Assembly: GCA_964545855.1 (NCBI GenBank)
Contig: CAZJHD010000053.1
Span: 1 to 28,809, forward strand
Length of the DNA: 28,809 nt
Reading direction: 5' to 3'
Origin: CAZJHD01 sp964545855
GTDB lineage: Bacteria > Planctomycetota > UBA1135 > JACQFD01
Part shown: positions 7,692 through 18,100 of the stretch, piece after piece
How positions within the stretch are numbered: the stretch's first letter is position 1
Layout of the letters: the number at the start of each line of letters is the position of its first letter
Notes under the pieces: model-generated
What the model was told of the DNA's origin: nothing
The model's database searches: none
The model's input: only the letters and a program-made list of their open reading frames with translations
Position numbers and translations under genes: made by a program

Positions 7692-8048
7692 CTACATGGA
7701 GACGCGGTCGACGTGGTTGCGCATCTGGACGCCATGAACGAGCGACGCGCCGCCGCGGATGGCGGCGGCCACGTGGATCGCCTCGGTCATCTGCTCGGAG
7801 TCGCTCCCCTTCTCGAGGCAGGCCTTGGAATAGGCGTCGATGCAGTAGGGGCACTGCACCGTGTGCGCGACGGCCAGCGCGATGAGCGCCTTCTCGCGCT
7901 CGCTCAGCGCCCCCTCCTTGAACACCTCCGAGTACCAGCCGAGGAACTTCTCCCAGAGGGCCGGCGCGTCCTTCCCCACCTCGGGGAACCGCGCGAGGTC
8001 GCGCGAGTGGTAGTAGGGATCGTCCGGGCTGTGGGAGTGGGCGGCCAT
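7692..8048 (-). CDS. Arsenosugar-associated AhpD/carboxymuconolactone-decarboxylase-like protein
   Basis: A 118-aa protein of the AhpD-like/CMD family in the form found beside arsS (often annotated arsenosugar biosynthesis-associated peroxidase-like protein). The redox motif is C66-P-Y-C69 in HTVQCPYCIDAYSKACLEKG, with H62 nearby, and it is preceded by the conserved LSEREKALIALAVAHT helix. H92 (EAIHVAAAIRGG) and H106 match the conserved positions of the fold. Such proteins are cytoplasmic and can carry out CXXC-dependent peroxide or disulfide chemistry; the exact role in arsenosugar formation is not established. It is first in a two-gene operon with arsS, divergent from the MoxR cluster. Confidence 0.88.
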   Translation of the reverse strand: MAAHSHSPDDPYYHSRDLARFPEVGKDAPALWEKFLGWYSEVFKEGALSEREKALIALAVAHTVQCPYCIDAYSKACLEKGSDSEQMTEAIHVAAAIRGGASLVHGVQMRNHVDRVSM

Positions 8049-8314
8049 GGAAGCAAGCGGGAGGAACGGGCCTGGAAGGCCGCGAGGGTACGCCTCCGGA
8101 GGGCGGCGGCGCGGGTTGGAATGACGGCGCGCGCAGGGCGCGGGCGCGGTCGCCGATGCACCGCGCGCGACGCTCCTCTTTCCCCCGCGATCGCGCCGAA
8201 AACGAGGTCGGCCCCCTCGACGATTTCCGTCTATCGTTCCCGTCGCATCCGATCGTAGTCCCGCCTTCGCAATCCCGGATCCCTCGACGCAGAGAAGACG
8301 ACCAGAGACGCAGC
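8049..8314. other. Divergent intergenic region before the MoxR cluster (266 bp)
   Basis: This separates the arsenosugar pair (minus) from moxR (plus) and should carry promoters for both. The least GC-rich segment is around 8195-8240, the likeliest place for the cluster promoter. I cannot assign -35/-10 boxes with confidence. An in-frame extension of moxR to 8156 exists but is Arg/Ser-rich and does not resemble MoxR. Confidence 0.45.
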
Positions 8315-9391
<1,077 letters not shown>

Positions 9392-10276
9392 GCTCGAGCT
9401 CAAGGCGCGGCTCGTCGTCGAAGGAACGGTCGCGGGACTGCACCGCTCGCCGTTCCACGGCGTGAGCGTGGAGTTCGCGCAGCACCGCCAGTACGTCCCC
9501 GGCGACGACCTCCGGTTCCTCGACTGGAAGGTCTACGCGCGGAGCGACCGTTACACCGTGAAGCAGTTCGAGGAGGAGACGAACCTCCTCGCGCACGTCT
9601 TCCTCGATGCGTCGGGGTCGATGGGATACTCGTCGGCGGCGGGCGGCGACGAGCCGCCGATCACGAAGCTGCGCTACGCGAGCTGGGTCGCCGCGTCGCT
9701 GGCGCACCTCGCGCTCCGCCAGCGCGACGCCGTCGGCCTCGTGGTCTTCGACGAGAAGGTGCGCAACGTGGTGCCGCCCTCGGCCGGCACGAGCCACCTC
9801 GACACGCTCATCCGCGCCATCGAGCCGCTCGAGTCGGCGTCGCCCACGGCCACCCACAAGGCGCTCCTCGAGAGCGCCAACTCGATCCACCGGCGCGGCC
9901 TCGTCGTGCTCGTCTCCGACCTGCTCACGGACGCCCACGAGGTGCTGAAGGCGCTGCGGTCGCTCCGCGCGCGCGGGCACGACGTGATCGTGCTCCGCAT
10001 CCTCGATCCCGCCGAGGTCCACTTCGAGTTCGACCGCATGACGCGCTTCGACGACCTGGAGGGCTCGTCCCAGGTGCTCGTCGACCCGCGCTCGATCCGC
10101 AAGGCGTACCTGAAGGAGTTCCACGAGCACGACGACCGCCTGCGGCGCGGCTGCGTCGCCGACCGCATCGACTTCGTGCCCCTCACGACCGACACGCCCC
10201 TCGACGTGGGCCTCGTCGCCTACCTCGGAGCCCGCGCGTCCCGCGCGCGGGCGCGGGCCTAGCGCCGGCGTCGACC

Positions 10277-12679
10277 ATGGGCGGTCTGTTCCTCCATCCC
10301 CTCCTCGCGATCCTCGGCACGGCGCTCGTCGCGGTGCCGATCGTGATCCATCTGCTGAACCGGCGGCGGTTCCAGGTGGTGCGCTGGGGCGCCATGAGCT
10401 TCCTGCTGGCGGCGCTGAAGAAGACCCGCCGGCGCCTCGAGCTGGAGAATCTGCTCCTCCTGCTGCTGCGTGCGCTCGCCGTGCTCCTGCTGGGGCTCGC
10501 CATCGCGCGGCCTTCGCTCTCCCCCGACTCGCCCCTCGCCATCGTCGTCGGCGACCGCCGCGACGTGGTGGTGGTGCTCGACGCGTCCTGGTCGATGGGC
10601 TACCGCGACGGCGCGCTCACGTCCTTCGACAAGGGGATCGCCGCCGCGCGCACGATCCTGGAGACGCTCCGTCCCGAGCGGCAGGACCGCGCGACGCTCA
10701 TCCTCGGGAAGCGGCGGCCCATGCGTCTCTCGGAGATGAGCATCTCCTCGGCGCGCGACCAGCTGAGCCTCCTGCAGGGCCCGAGCTTCGAGGACATGGA
10801 CCTCGCCGCCACGCTCGAGCTCGTGGCCCAGGAGGTCGACGCGTTCGGCCCCGAGGTCGAGACGGGGGCCGAGAAGGCGAACGACGCCGGGGCGATCGCC
10901 TACCTCGTGACCGATCTGCAGCGCTCCACGTTCTTCCCGCGGGAGGAAGAGCGTCTCGCGGCGCCGGCCGCGCCGGGCGCCGCCGCGACGGAGGCTCCGG
11001 TGGGGCTCTCTCCGCTCCGCAGCGCCTCCGCGGCGCTCGTGGCGCGCAAGGTGGCGCTCCGCGTGGTCGACGTGGGGCCGCCCACGGAGGGGCCCGTCGA
11101 GAACACGGGCGTCGTGCATCTCGAGACGGCCCACGAGCACCCGGCGACGGGCGTGCCCGTCGAGATCCGCGCCGAGGTGCGCAACTTCGGGATCTCCCCG
11201 CGCGCGAAGCTCGTCGTCACGCCCACGGTCGACGGCAACCGCGAGGCGCCGCAGACGATCGACCTCGGCCCCGGCGAGCGCCGGCAGGTGACGATCCCGC
11301 TCGTCTTCCGCGAGAGCGGGGATCACGCCGTGGAGGTGGCGATCGAGGAGGACGCGCTCCCCGCCGACGACCGCCGCACCTTCGCGCTGCACGTGCGGCC
11401 GCCGCTCAGGGTCCTCGTGGTCGACGGCGCCCCCGATCCCGATCCCGAGATCGCCTCCGCCGGCATGATCGGCCTCGCGCTCACGGCGGCCGACGATCCG
11501 CTCGCGGTGTCGCCGTTCCAGCTCGTGAGCGGCCAGCCCATCGACCGCGCGCGCTTCGCGTCGCAGATCGACCTCCTGGAGCAGGCCGACGTGCTCGTGC
11601 TCGTGAACTGCGAGGGCTTCTCGGCGGAGCAGTCGGTCTCGATCCGCGACTGGGTCGAGGGCGGCGGCGGCCTCATGGCGTTCCTCGGCGACAAGGTCGA
11701 CCCGAGCGCCTACAACCTCCGCCTGCGGATGGGCGACGATCCGCTGCGCTGGCTCCTCCCGGGAACCATCGGCGACATCGCGGAGGTGCCGTCGCGCGAG
11801 CACCGCCCCTGGCGGGTCGCGCACTTGGCCGACCCGGTCCCGGAGTACCTGCGGTTCTTCGAGCCGGAGGAGCGCCGTCCGCTGCTGACGGAGGTGCCCG
11901 TCTTCCGCTTCCTCTCCGTCGACGTGTCGGACGAGGACCTGCGCGGCGGCGCCCAGGTGCTGGCGCGCTTCGACGACCCGGCGCTGTCGCCGTTCCTCGT
12001 CGCGAAGCTGCTGGGCCGCGGCCGCGTCGCCGTGGTGACCACCTCCGTCGATCTCAGCCCCGATCGGCGCTGGAGCCGCATCGCGGAGAGCGTGAAGACC
12101 TTCATTCCGTTCCTGTTCGACGTGCTCCACGCGGTCGCGTCGCCGGACACGGACAGCCAGAACCTCGAGGTGGGGCGGCTCCTGCGCACGGAGGTGCGGG
12201 GCTTCCCGCGGCGTGCCGTCGTCACCGACCCCCTCGGCCGCGCGCACGACGTCGCCGCCACGGCCCGTCCCGTGGGACGCGACGACGCCCCCGCGACGGG
12301 CGCGGCGCCGATCGCACCGCCCCCGACCGGCAGCGCGGCCGACCGCTATGTCGTGTCGCACTCGGCCACCGACCGCCCGGGTCTCTACACGCTCGAGGTC
12401 GACGCGACGGGCGCCGTCGGCATGACCGCCGCCACGGCCATGAGGTTCGCCGTGGGGCTGCAGTCCGAGGAAGGCGATCTCTCCCGCGCCGCCACGGCGT
12501 CGCTCACGACGGCGCTCCCGGGAGTCGACGTGAAGATCGCGACGGGCACCGAGTCGGAGTCCCTCCCCGTCTCCGAGGGTCCGCGCAGCGAGATCTGGCG
12601 CGTGCTCGCCGCCTGCGCCCTCGCGGTGCTCGTCCTCGAGTCGGCCCTCGCCACCTGGTTCGGACGGAGGCGCTCGTGA
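10277..12679 (+). CDS. BatA-like membrane protein: two N-terminal TM helices, vWA domain, amidotransferase-like domain
   Basis: 800 aa. The N-terminus FLHPLLAILGTALVAVPIVIHLLNRRR plus the second helix at ~57-78 (LENLLLLLLRALAVLLLGLAIARP) is the BatA/aerotolerance-type double-membrane domain. A vWA domain follows, with MIDAS D102-A-S104-W-S106. A beta-sandwich region spans ~270-370, and a domain opening with LRVLVVDGAPDPD at ~377 resembles the class-I glutamine amidotransferase-like fold seen in this family; no catalytic Cys/His pair is evident. A final TM helix at ~773-795 (IWRVLAACALAVLVLESALATWF) ends the protein. It should be an inner-membrane protein with its large domains in the periplasm. 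It follows DUF58 by 14 bases and overlaps the next gene through GTGA. Confidence 0.9.
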   Translation: MGGLFLHPLLAILGTALVAVPIVIHLLNRRRFQVVRWGAMSFLLAALKKTRRRLELENLLLLLLRALAVLLLGLAIARPSLSPDSPLAIVVGDRRDVVVVLDASWSMGYRDGALTSFDKGIAAARTILETLRPERQDRATLILGKRRPMRLSEMSISSARDQLSLLQGPSFEDMDLAATLELVAQEVDAFGPEVETGAEKANDAGAIAYLVTDLQRSTFFPREEERLAAPAAPGAAATEAPVGLSPLRSASAALVARKVALRVVDVGPPTEGPVENTGVVHLETAHEHPATGVPVEIRAEVRNFGISPRAKLVVTPTVDGNREAPQTIDLGPGERRQVTIPLVFRESGDHAVEVAIEEDALPADDRRTFALHVRPPLRVLVVDGAPDPDPEIASAGMIGLALTAADDPLAVSPFQLVSGQPIDRARFASQIDLLEQADVLVLVNCEGFSAEQSVSIRDWVEGGGGLMAFLGDKVDPSAYNLRLRMGDDPLRWLLPGTIGDIAEVPSREHRPWRVAHLADPVPEYLRFFEPEERRPLLTEVPVFRFLSVDVSDEDLRGGAQVLARFDDPALSPFLVAKLLGRGRVAVVTTSVDLSPDRRWSRIAESVKTFIPFLFDVLHAVASPDTDSQNLEVGRLLRTEVRGFPRRAVVTDPLGRAHDVAATARPVGRDDAPATGAAPIAPPPTGSAADRYVVSHSATDRPGLYTLEVDATGAVGMTAATAMRFAVGLQSEEGDLSRAATASLTTALPGVDVKIATGTESESLPVSEGPRSEIWRVLAACALAVLVLESALATWFGRRRS

Positions 12680-15126
12680 TCCCCGCCTCCCTGCTCGCCG
12701 CGCCGGGCCTCCTCGCTCCCGTCCTGCAGGAGGCGACGCGCACGCACTTCACGCTGCGCGACGCGCCGCCCGCCTGGGTGATCGTGCTGCTCATCGTGCC
12801 GGCGCTGCTGATCGTCGTGGGCGCCGTGTACGGCCTCGAGCGCGGCGCCACGCGGCGCGAGGTGGTGCGCCTCGCGGTGCTCCGCGCGCTCGCGCTCGCC
12901 TGCGTGCTGGCGATCCTCTTCCGGCCGGCCCTCGAGACGATCCGCTACCGGACGCAGCGCACGGTCGTGCCCGTGCTCATCGACGACTCGGCGTCGATGC
13001 GCCGCAGCGATGCCTACGCCGACGACGGCGAGCGCGCGGCGCTCGCGAAGACGGCGGGTCTCGTCGCGGGCGACTCCCCCGCCGGTCACACGCGCGCGGC
13101 GCTCGTGGCGCGCGCCCTGTCGGACCACCTGCTCCCGCAGCTCACGGAGCAGGGCTACGACGTGCGGCTCTACCGCTTCTCGAGCGAGGTCTCGCCCGTG
13201 GCGTCGCCCGACGACGTGACGGGCTCCGGCGACCGCACGCGCCTCGGCGAGGCGATCGCGCTGGCGCTGGAGGAGAACCGCGGCCGCTCCGTGCCGGGCA
13301 TCGTGCTCGTCTCCGACGGGCGGTCGAACGACGGCCGGGATCCGCGCGACGCCGCGCGCATGGCCGCGACGGAGCTCGTGCCGATCTACACCGTGGGCGT
13401 CGGCGACCCCTCGGCGCCGAGCAACCTCGCCATCGAGATCGTCGAGGCGCCCGACGTGGCGCTGCAGAACGACGAGGTCTCCTTCACGGCGCGCGTCACC
13501 CACTCCGGCGTCGAGTCGGACGTGGCGCAGGTCTCCCTCGTGGCGGAGGACGAGGAGGGGAGCACCATCGAGACCCTCGCCGTGCAGGAGGCGCGCATCG
13601 CCGCCGGCGAGGAGCCGGCCCGCATCGTCCTGCGGTTCACGCCGCTGCGCGCCGGGGAGATCCGCGTCGCCGTGAAGGTGGCGCCGCGGCCCGACGAGGC
13701 CCTCACGGACGACAACGTCGTGCGCCGCACGATCCAGGTGAAGCCCGAGAAGATCCGCGTGCTCTACGTGGAGGGTTTCCCGCGGTGGGAGTTCCGCTTC
13801 CTGAAGCACTCGCTGCTGCGCGCCGACGAGAACCTGGTGGTGCACACGTTCCTCACGTCGGCCGACCGCGGAGCGATCCAGGACTGCACGAAGGGCTTCG
13901 CGCCGCTCGCGCGGATCCCCACGGACCGCCGCACGCTGCTCGAGAACTTCGACGTGATCATCCTCGGCGACGTCTCCCCCGACGACCTGGGGGAGTCGCG
14001 CGACGACCGCGACGAGTTCATGGAGTCGGTGCGCGACTTCGTCCGGCGCGGCGGCGGATTCCTGATGATCGCCGGCGAGCTCGACAGCCCGCGCTCCTAC
14101 GCCGGGACGCCGATCGAGGAGCTGCTCCCCATCGAGCTTCCGGGCGCCGAGGAGGAGGCGCTCGCCCACGCCGATCGGAGCATCGAGTTCCTGCCGCGTC
14201 TCGAATCGCCGAGCCACCCCCACGATCTCGTGCGGCTCGTCGACAACCCCGAGGAGAACCGCCGCCTCTGGGAGCTGCCGAACGGTCTCCGCGGCCACTA
14301 CTGGTTCGCTCCCGTGAAGAAGGCGCTGCCCGGCGCCGAGGTGCTGCTCCGTCATCCCGAGCTGCGCAACCGCTACGGCAACCTCGTGCTCGCCGCCGTC
14401 ACCTACGTGCCCGAGGGACGCTCGATGTTCCTCGGCATCGATTCCACCTGGCGGTGGCGCTACGTCTACTCGGACACCTACTTCGATCGCTTCTGGCGCA
14501 AGGTGATGCGCTACCTCGCGCTGAACCGGCTGAAGAGCGGCGACCGCCGCTACAACCTCGCCGTCGAGCGGTCGGTCTTCGAGCTGAACGACCGCGCCGT
14601 GCTGGAGGCGCGCGTGCTCGACGAGGCGTTCCAGCCGTCGGTGAAGCCGCGGCAGCCGGCCTTCGTGAAGCTGCTGCGCACGGGGAAAGTGACGCAGGTC
14701 TCGCTGGAGCCGGTGCCGGGCGAGGCGGGCGCCTTCCGCGCCGCGTTCCCCCTCCCCGAGGAGGGGCGCTACGAGGCCTGGCTCACGGCCGATGACACGG
14801 AGGGCGGGAAGCGCGTCGCCTCCGTCGAGTTCGACGCGCGACTGCCGGACCGCGAGAACCGCGATCCGATGCTCGACGCGACGACGCTCCGCGCCGTCGC
14901 CGCCATCTCGGCGGGAGGAACGGCCGCTTCCGCGGCGGGCGCGACCAACTACTTCCCTCTGTCGCGCGTCGGGGAGGTCGCTCGTCGATTCCGCGGCGGC
15001 GGGCAGATCGACATCCCCGAGGCTGCAGAGGTCCGTGACCTGTGGGACACTGGATGGGTCCTGGCAGCGCTCGTCGGACTCCTCGCGGCCGAGTGGTGGC
15101 TCCGAAAGCGATCTCAGCTCCTCTGA
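12676..15126 (+). CDS. Second membrane vWA / amidotransferase-like protein
   Basis: 816 aa from GTG at 12676, overlapping the previous stop in a GTGA, which indicates translational coupling. TM helices at ~34-54 (WVIVLLIVPALLIVVGAVYGL) and ~67-86 are followed by a vWA domain with MIDAS D103-D-S105-A-S107. From ~361 there is an amidotransferase-like domain (IRVLYVEGFPRWEFRFLKHSLLR; later GGGFLMIAGELDSPRSYAGTPI), then the WRWRYVYSDTYFDRFWRKVMRYLA segment typical of this planctomycete-type family. It ends with a TM helix at ~794-812 (WVLAALVGLLAAEWWLRKRS). Same overall plan as the preceding gene, so the two may form a heteromeric membrane complex (inference). Confidence 0.9.
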   Translation: MIPASLLAAPGLLAPVLQEATRTHFTLRDAPPAWVIVLLIVPALLIVVGAVYGLERGATRREVVRLAVLRALALACVLAILFRPALETIRYRTQRTVVPVLIDDSASMRRSDAYADDGERAALAKTAGLVAGDSPAGHTRAALVARALSDHLLPQLTEQGYDVRLYRFSSEVSPVASPDDVTGSGDRTRLGEAIALALEENRGRSVPGIVLVSDGRSNDGRDPRDAARMAATELVPIYTVGVGDPSAPSNLAIEIVEAPDVALQNDEVSFTARVTHSGVESDVAQVSLVAEDEEGSTIETLAVQEARIAAGEEPARIVLRFTPLRAGEIRVAVKVAPRPDEALTDDNVVRRTIQVKPEKIRVLYVEGFPRWEFRFLKHSLLRADENLVVHTFLTSADRGAIQDCTKGFAPLARIPTDRRTLLENFDVIILGDVSPDDLGESRDDRDEFMESVRDFVRRGGGFLMIAGELDSPRSYAGTPIEELLPIELPGAEEEALAHADRSIEFLPRLESPSHPHDLVRLVDNPEENRRLWELPNGLRGHYWFAPVKKALPGAEVLLRHPELRNRYGNLVLAAVTYVPEGRSMFLGIDSTWRWRYVYSDTYFDRFWRKVMRYLALNRLKSGDRRYNLAVERSVFELNDRAVLEARVLDEAFQPSVKPRQPAFVKLLRTGKVTQVSLEPVPGEAGAFRAAFPLPEEGRYEAWLTADDTEGGKRVASVEFDARLPDRENRDPMLDATTLRAVAAISAGGTAASAAGATNYFPLSRVGEVARRFRGGGQIDIPEAAEVRDLWDTGWVLAALVGLLAAEWWLRKRSQLL

Positions 15127-15182
15127 TTCGAACACCGAAGAGACTTCAGCACCGAAGAGGATCCCGACTCTCGAGCCAGCTC

Positions 15183-18100
15183 GTGGAAAGGCCGCCGAAC
15201 GCAAGGAAGCCCGCGTGCGTCGGGCTCGGACATGCAGCGTGGTTGCTCGCGCTCGTCGCCGCGCTTCCCGCCGTGGCGGCCGCGCAGTTCGGCCAGCGCG
15301 GGAACGACGGCACGCGCTCGACCTTCTCGGTGCCGGAGACGGAGGAGGTGCGCAACGCGCTCGAGGACGCGCAGAAGCTCTTCCAGCGCGGGCGCGCCGC
15401 CGACGCCCTCGAGAAGATCCGCCCCTTCGTCGACGACTCCGCGGGGCGGCTCCTGCGGGTCGAGGTCCGGCTCGACGGATCGGTCGTGCCGGAGCGCGAG
15501 GGACGCACTTGGTACGGCGCCTGGCGCCTCGTCGCGTCGCTGGTGGAAGCGCAGCCGGCGGACGTGCGCGCCGAGGTGGAGATGGTCGACGGGCCGCGCG
15601 CCAGCGGCATGCTGGAGCGCGCCCTCGCGACCTTCGACCGCGCGGCGCTGCGCCGCACGCACCAGCTCTTCCCGTGGACGCGTGCCGGCGGTGACGCCCT
15701 CGTGGCCCTCGCGTCGCTCTCGGCGGAAGAGGGGCGCGTGGAAGAGGCGCTCGCCATCCTCCACCGCGCCCTGCGACGGCCCGATCGCGCGCACGACCCC
15801 GACCTGCATGCGCGCGTCTCGCTCCTCGCGCGATCCCTCGGACGCACGGCACCGGAGATCCCGAGCGGTCTCGCCGGAGAGAGCGCCGTGGCCGTCGGAG
15901 GTTCGACCATGACGCTCGCGGCCGCGCGCGCGACGGAGCCGCCGCGCCTGTCGAAGTCGCCTCCGTCGGCCGCCTTCTCGCTCGCCAACGTCGAGTCGAC
16001 GGCCGATCCGGGGCGCGTGCGCGGCGGCGCGCGCTGGGCGAAGGAGCTCGAGCTCGAGCCCGTCTCCCTGCAGGACCGCACGCGTCCGATCTACCCGGTC
16101 ATCGCCGGCGACTCGGTCTTCGTGTCGAACGGCTGGACGCTCGCCGCCTTCGATCTCGCCGCGGGGACGCCGCTCTGGAACGCGCCGGCCTCGGCCGTCG
16201 GATGGGATGCGGTCGCCTCGGGCCGGCGCCAGGACTACGTGACGGGAGAGGACCGCTCCTACGCCTACGCGCCCGCCGTCGCGGGGAACGTCGTCGTGGC
16301 GCCGCTCCTCGTGCCGTTGAAGACGCACAACGACCGCGACTTCAACCAGATCACCATCTACAAGGTGATCCCCTATCGGAAGCTCCACGCCTTCGACGCG
16401 CGGACGGGAGCGCCGATGTGGAGCCACTGGCGGCCGTCGGCGATCGAGGACCGCAGCGACTTCCTCGACGACTACCGCTGCGCCGGGCCGCCGGTCGTCG
16501 CCGGCGACCGCGTGATCGCGCCGGTCTACCGGATCCCCGATGGCGCCTCGACGGACTTCCAGATCGCCGCCTTCGACCTGCGGACGGGCGCGCTCCAGTG
16601 GAGCACGCGCGTCGCGACGGGACAGGGCCCGATCAACATGTTCAACCGGCGGCTCTACGAGTTCTACAGCGGGCCCCCCGCCGTGGACGGAGACCGCGTC
16701 TACTTCTCGTCGGACCTCGGGGTGGCGGGGTGCATCGACCTCACGTCGGGGCTGATCCAGTGGCTCTGGCGCTACGACGCCATGGAGCTCCCGAACTCGC
16801 GGTCGTACTTCGACGAGAACCGGCGCCGCATCTTCTGGGCGGCGAGCCCGCCGGCGCTCTCGGAGCAGTGCGTCGCGCTCGCGCCGACGGACTCTCGTTA
16901 TCTCTACGTCCTCGACCGCGAGACCGGTCAGCCGTGGCTGCGCGATCCGATCGACGCGAACGACCCCGATCCGGCGCCCGGCACGAGCTTCACGGCCGTC
17001 TGCCACGTGCTCGGGATCGTGGGACGCCGGCTCTATCTCGCCGGCGGCTGCGTCGTCGCCCTCGATCTGCCGCGCGTCCCCGGCGCGCCGGCGACGCTGC
17101 AGGCGGTGTCGCCGCGCACGACCTGGGTCCAGTGGCGCGCGGGGAGCAACGAGCCCTGCCCGCCGCGTCCCGCGCTGACGGAGTCGTCGGTGCTGGTGCC
17201 GCAGGAGAACGCGATCCAGGTCCTCGACCGCGAGAACCTCTCGCTCGCCGCGGAGATCCCCTACCAGCCCGGCATCCCCGTCCAGCGCACGCGGCTCGAC
17301 CGCTACTACGGCAACCTCGTCACGTCGAACGGAGTGATCCTCTCCCTCGCCAATCCGCGGCTCTGGGCGTTCTTCGACGCCGACGCGATCGTCTCGAGCG
17401 CGCGGCGCAACGTTGCCGCATCTCCCCACGATCGCCCCGTCGTCGAGAAGCTCGCGCGCGCGCTCCAGATGCGCGGGCAGGTGCGGATCCGCGACCGGGA
17501 GATCCTCCAGGGCCTCGAGGACTTCCGCGAGGCGGAGCAGGTGCTGCAGGCGATGCCGGGCACGGAGGACCTGCGCGCGCGGATCGCCCTCGAGGCGGGC
17601 GGCGCCCTCGAGATCCGTGGCAACGCCGACCAGGCCGCGGAGGCCTTCGCGCGCGCCTTCGAGAACGCGCGCGACGCGCAAGTGCGGCGCGACGCGGGCC
17701 TCGCGCTCGAGCGGATCCTCCCGGCGGCCGAGAAGAAGGAGCGCGCCCGCGTGATGGAGCAGCTCGAGCGCGAGTTCGGCACGGTGCGCATCGACACGTC
17801 GGCCCTGCGGCGCGAGTGGGGTCAGGTGCCGCTGTCGCTCTACCTCTGCCTGCGCCGCGCCGAGGTGGCCGAGGACGCGCGCGACCCCGTGGCGGCGGTG
17901 GCCGCCTGGCAGGAGTCGATCCAGCGCTTCCGCGGTCAGTGGCTCGGGAGCGGCGCGCCGAGCCCGCTCGAGGGCTACGCGCAGGCGCGCATCGCGGAGC
18001 TGATCCGCACCCACGGCCGAACGGTCTACGCCGTGATCGAGCAGGAGGCGCGCAAGCGTCTCACGGAGGCGGGCGAGGACGCGACTCCCGAGCAGCTCCG

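Noticed and set aside
5611..7737. Plus-strand open frame running through the 100 N
   Set aside because: Undetermined bases keep it open artificially, and both flanks are antisense to glk and arsS.
10259..15852. Long minus-strand open frames (700 and 1155 codons) opposite the vWA genes
   Set aside because: They are Arg/His/Glu/Val-rich shadows expected from strong GC3 bias; the plus strand has recognisable domains.
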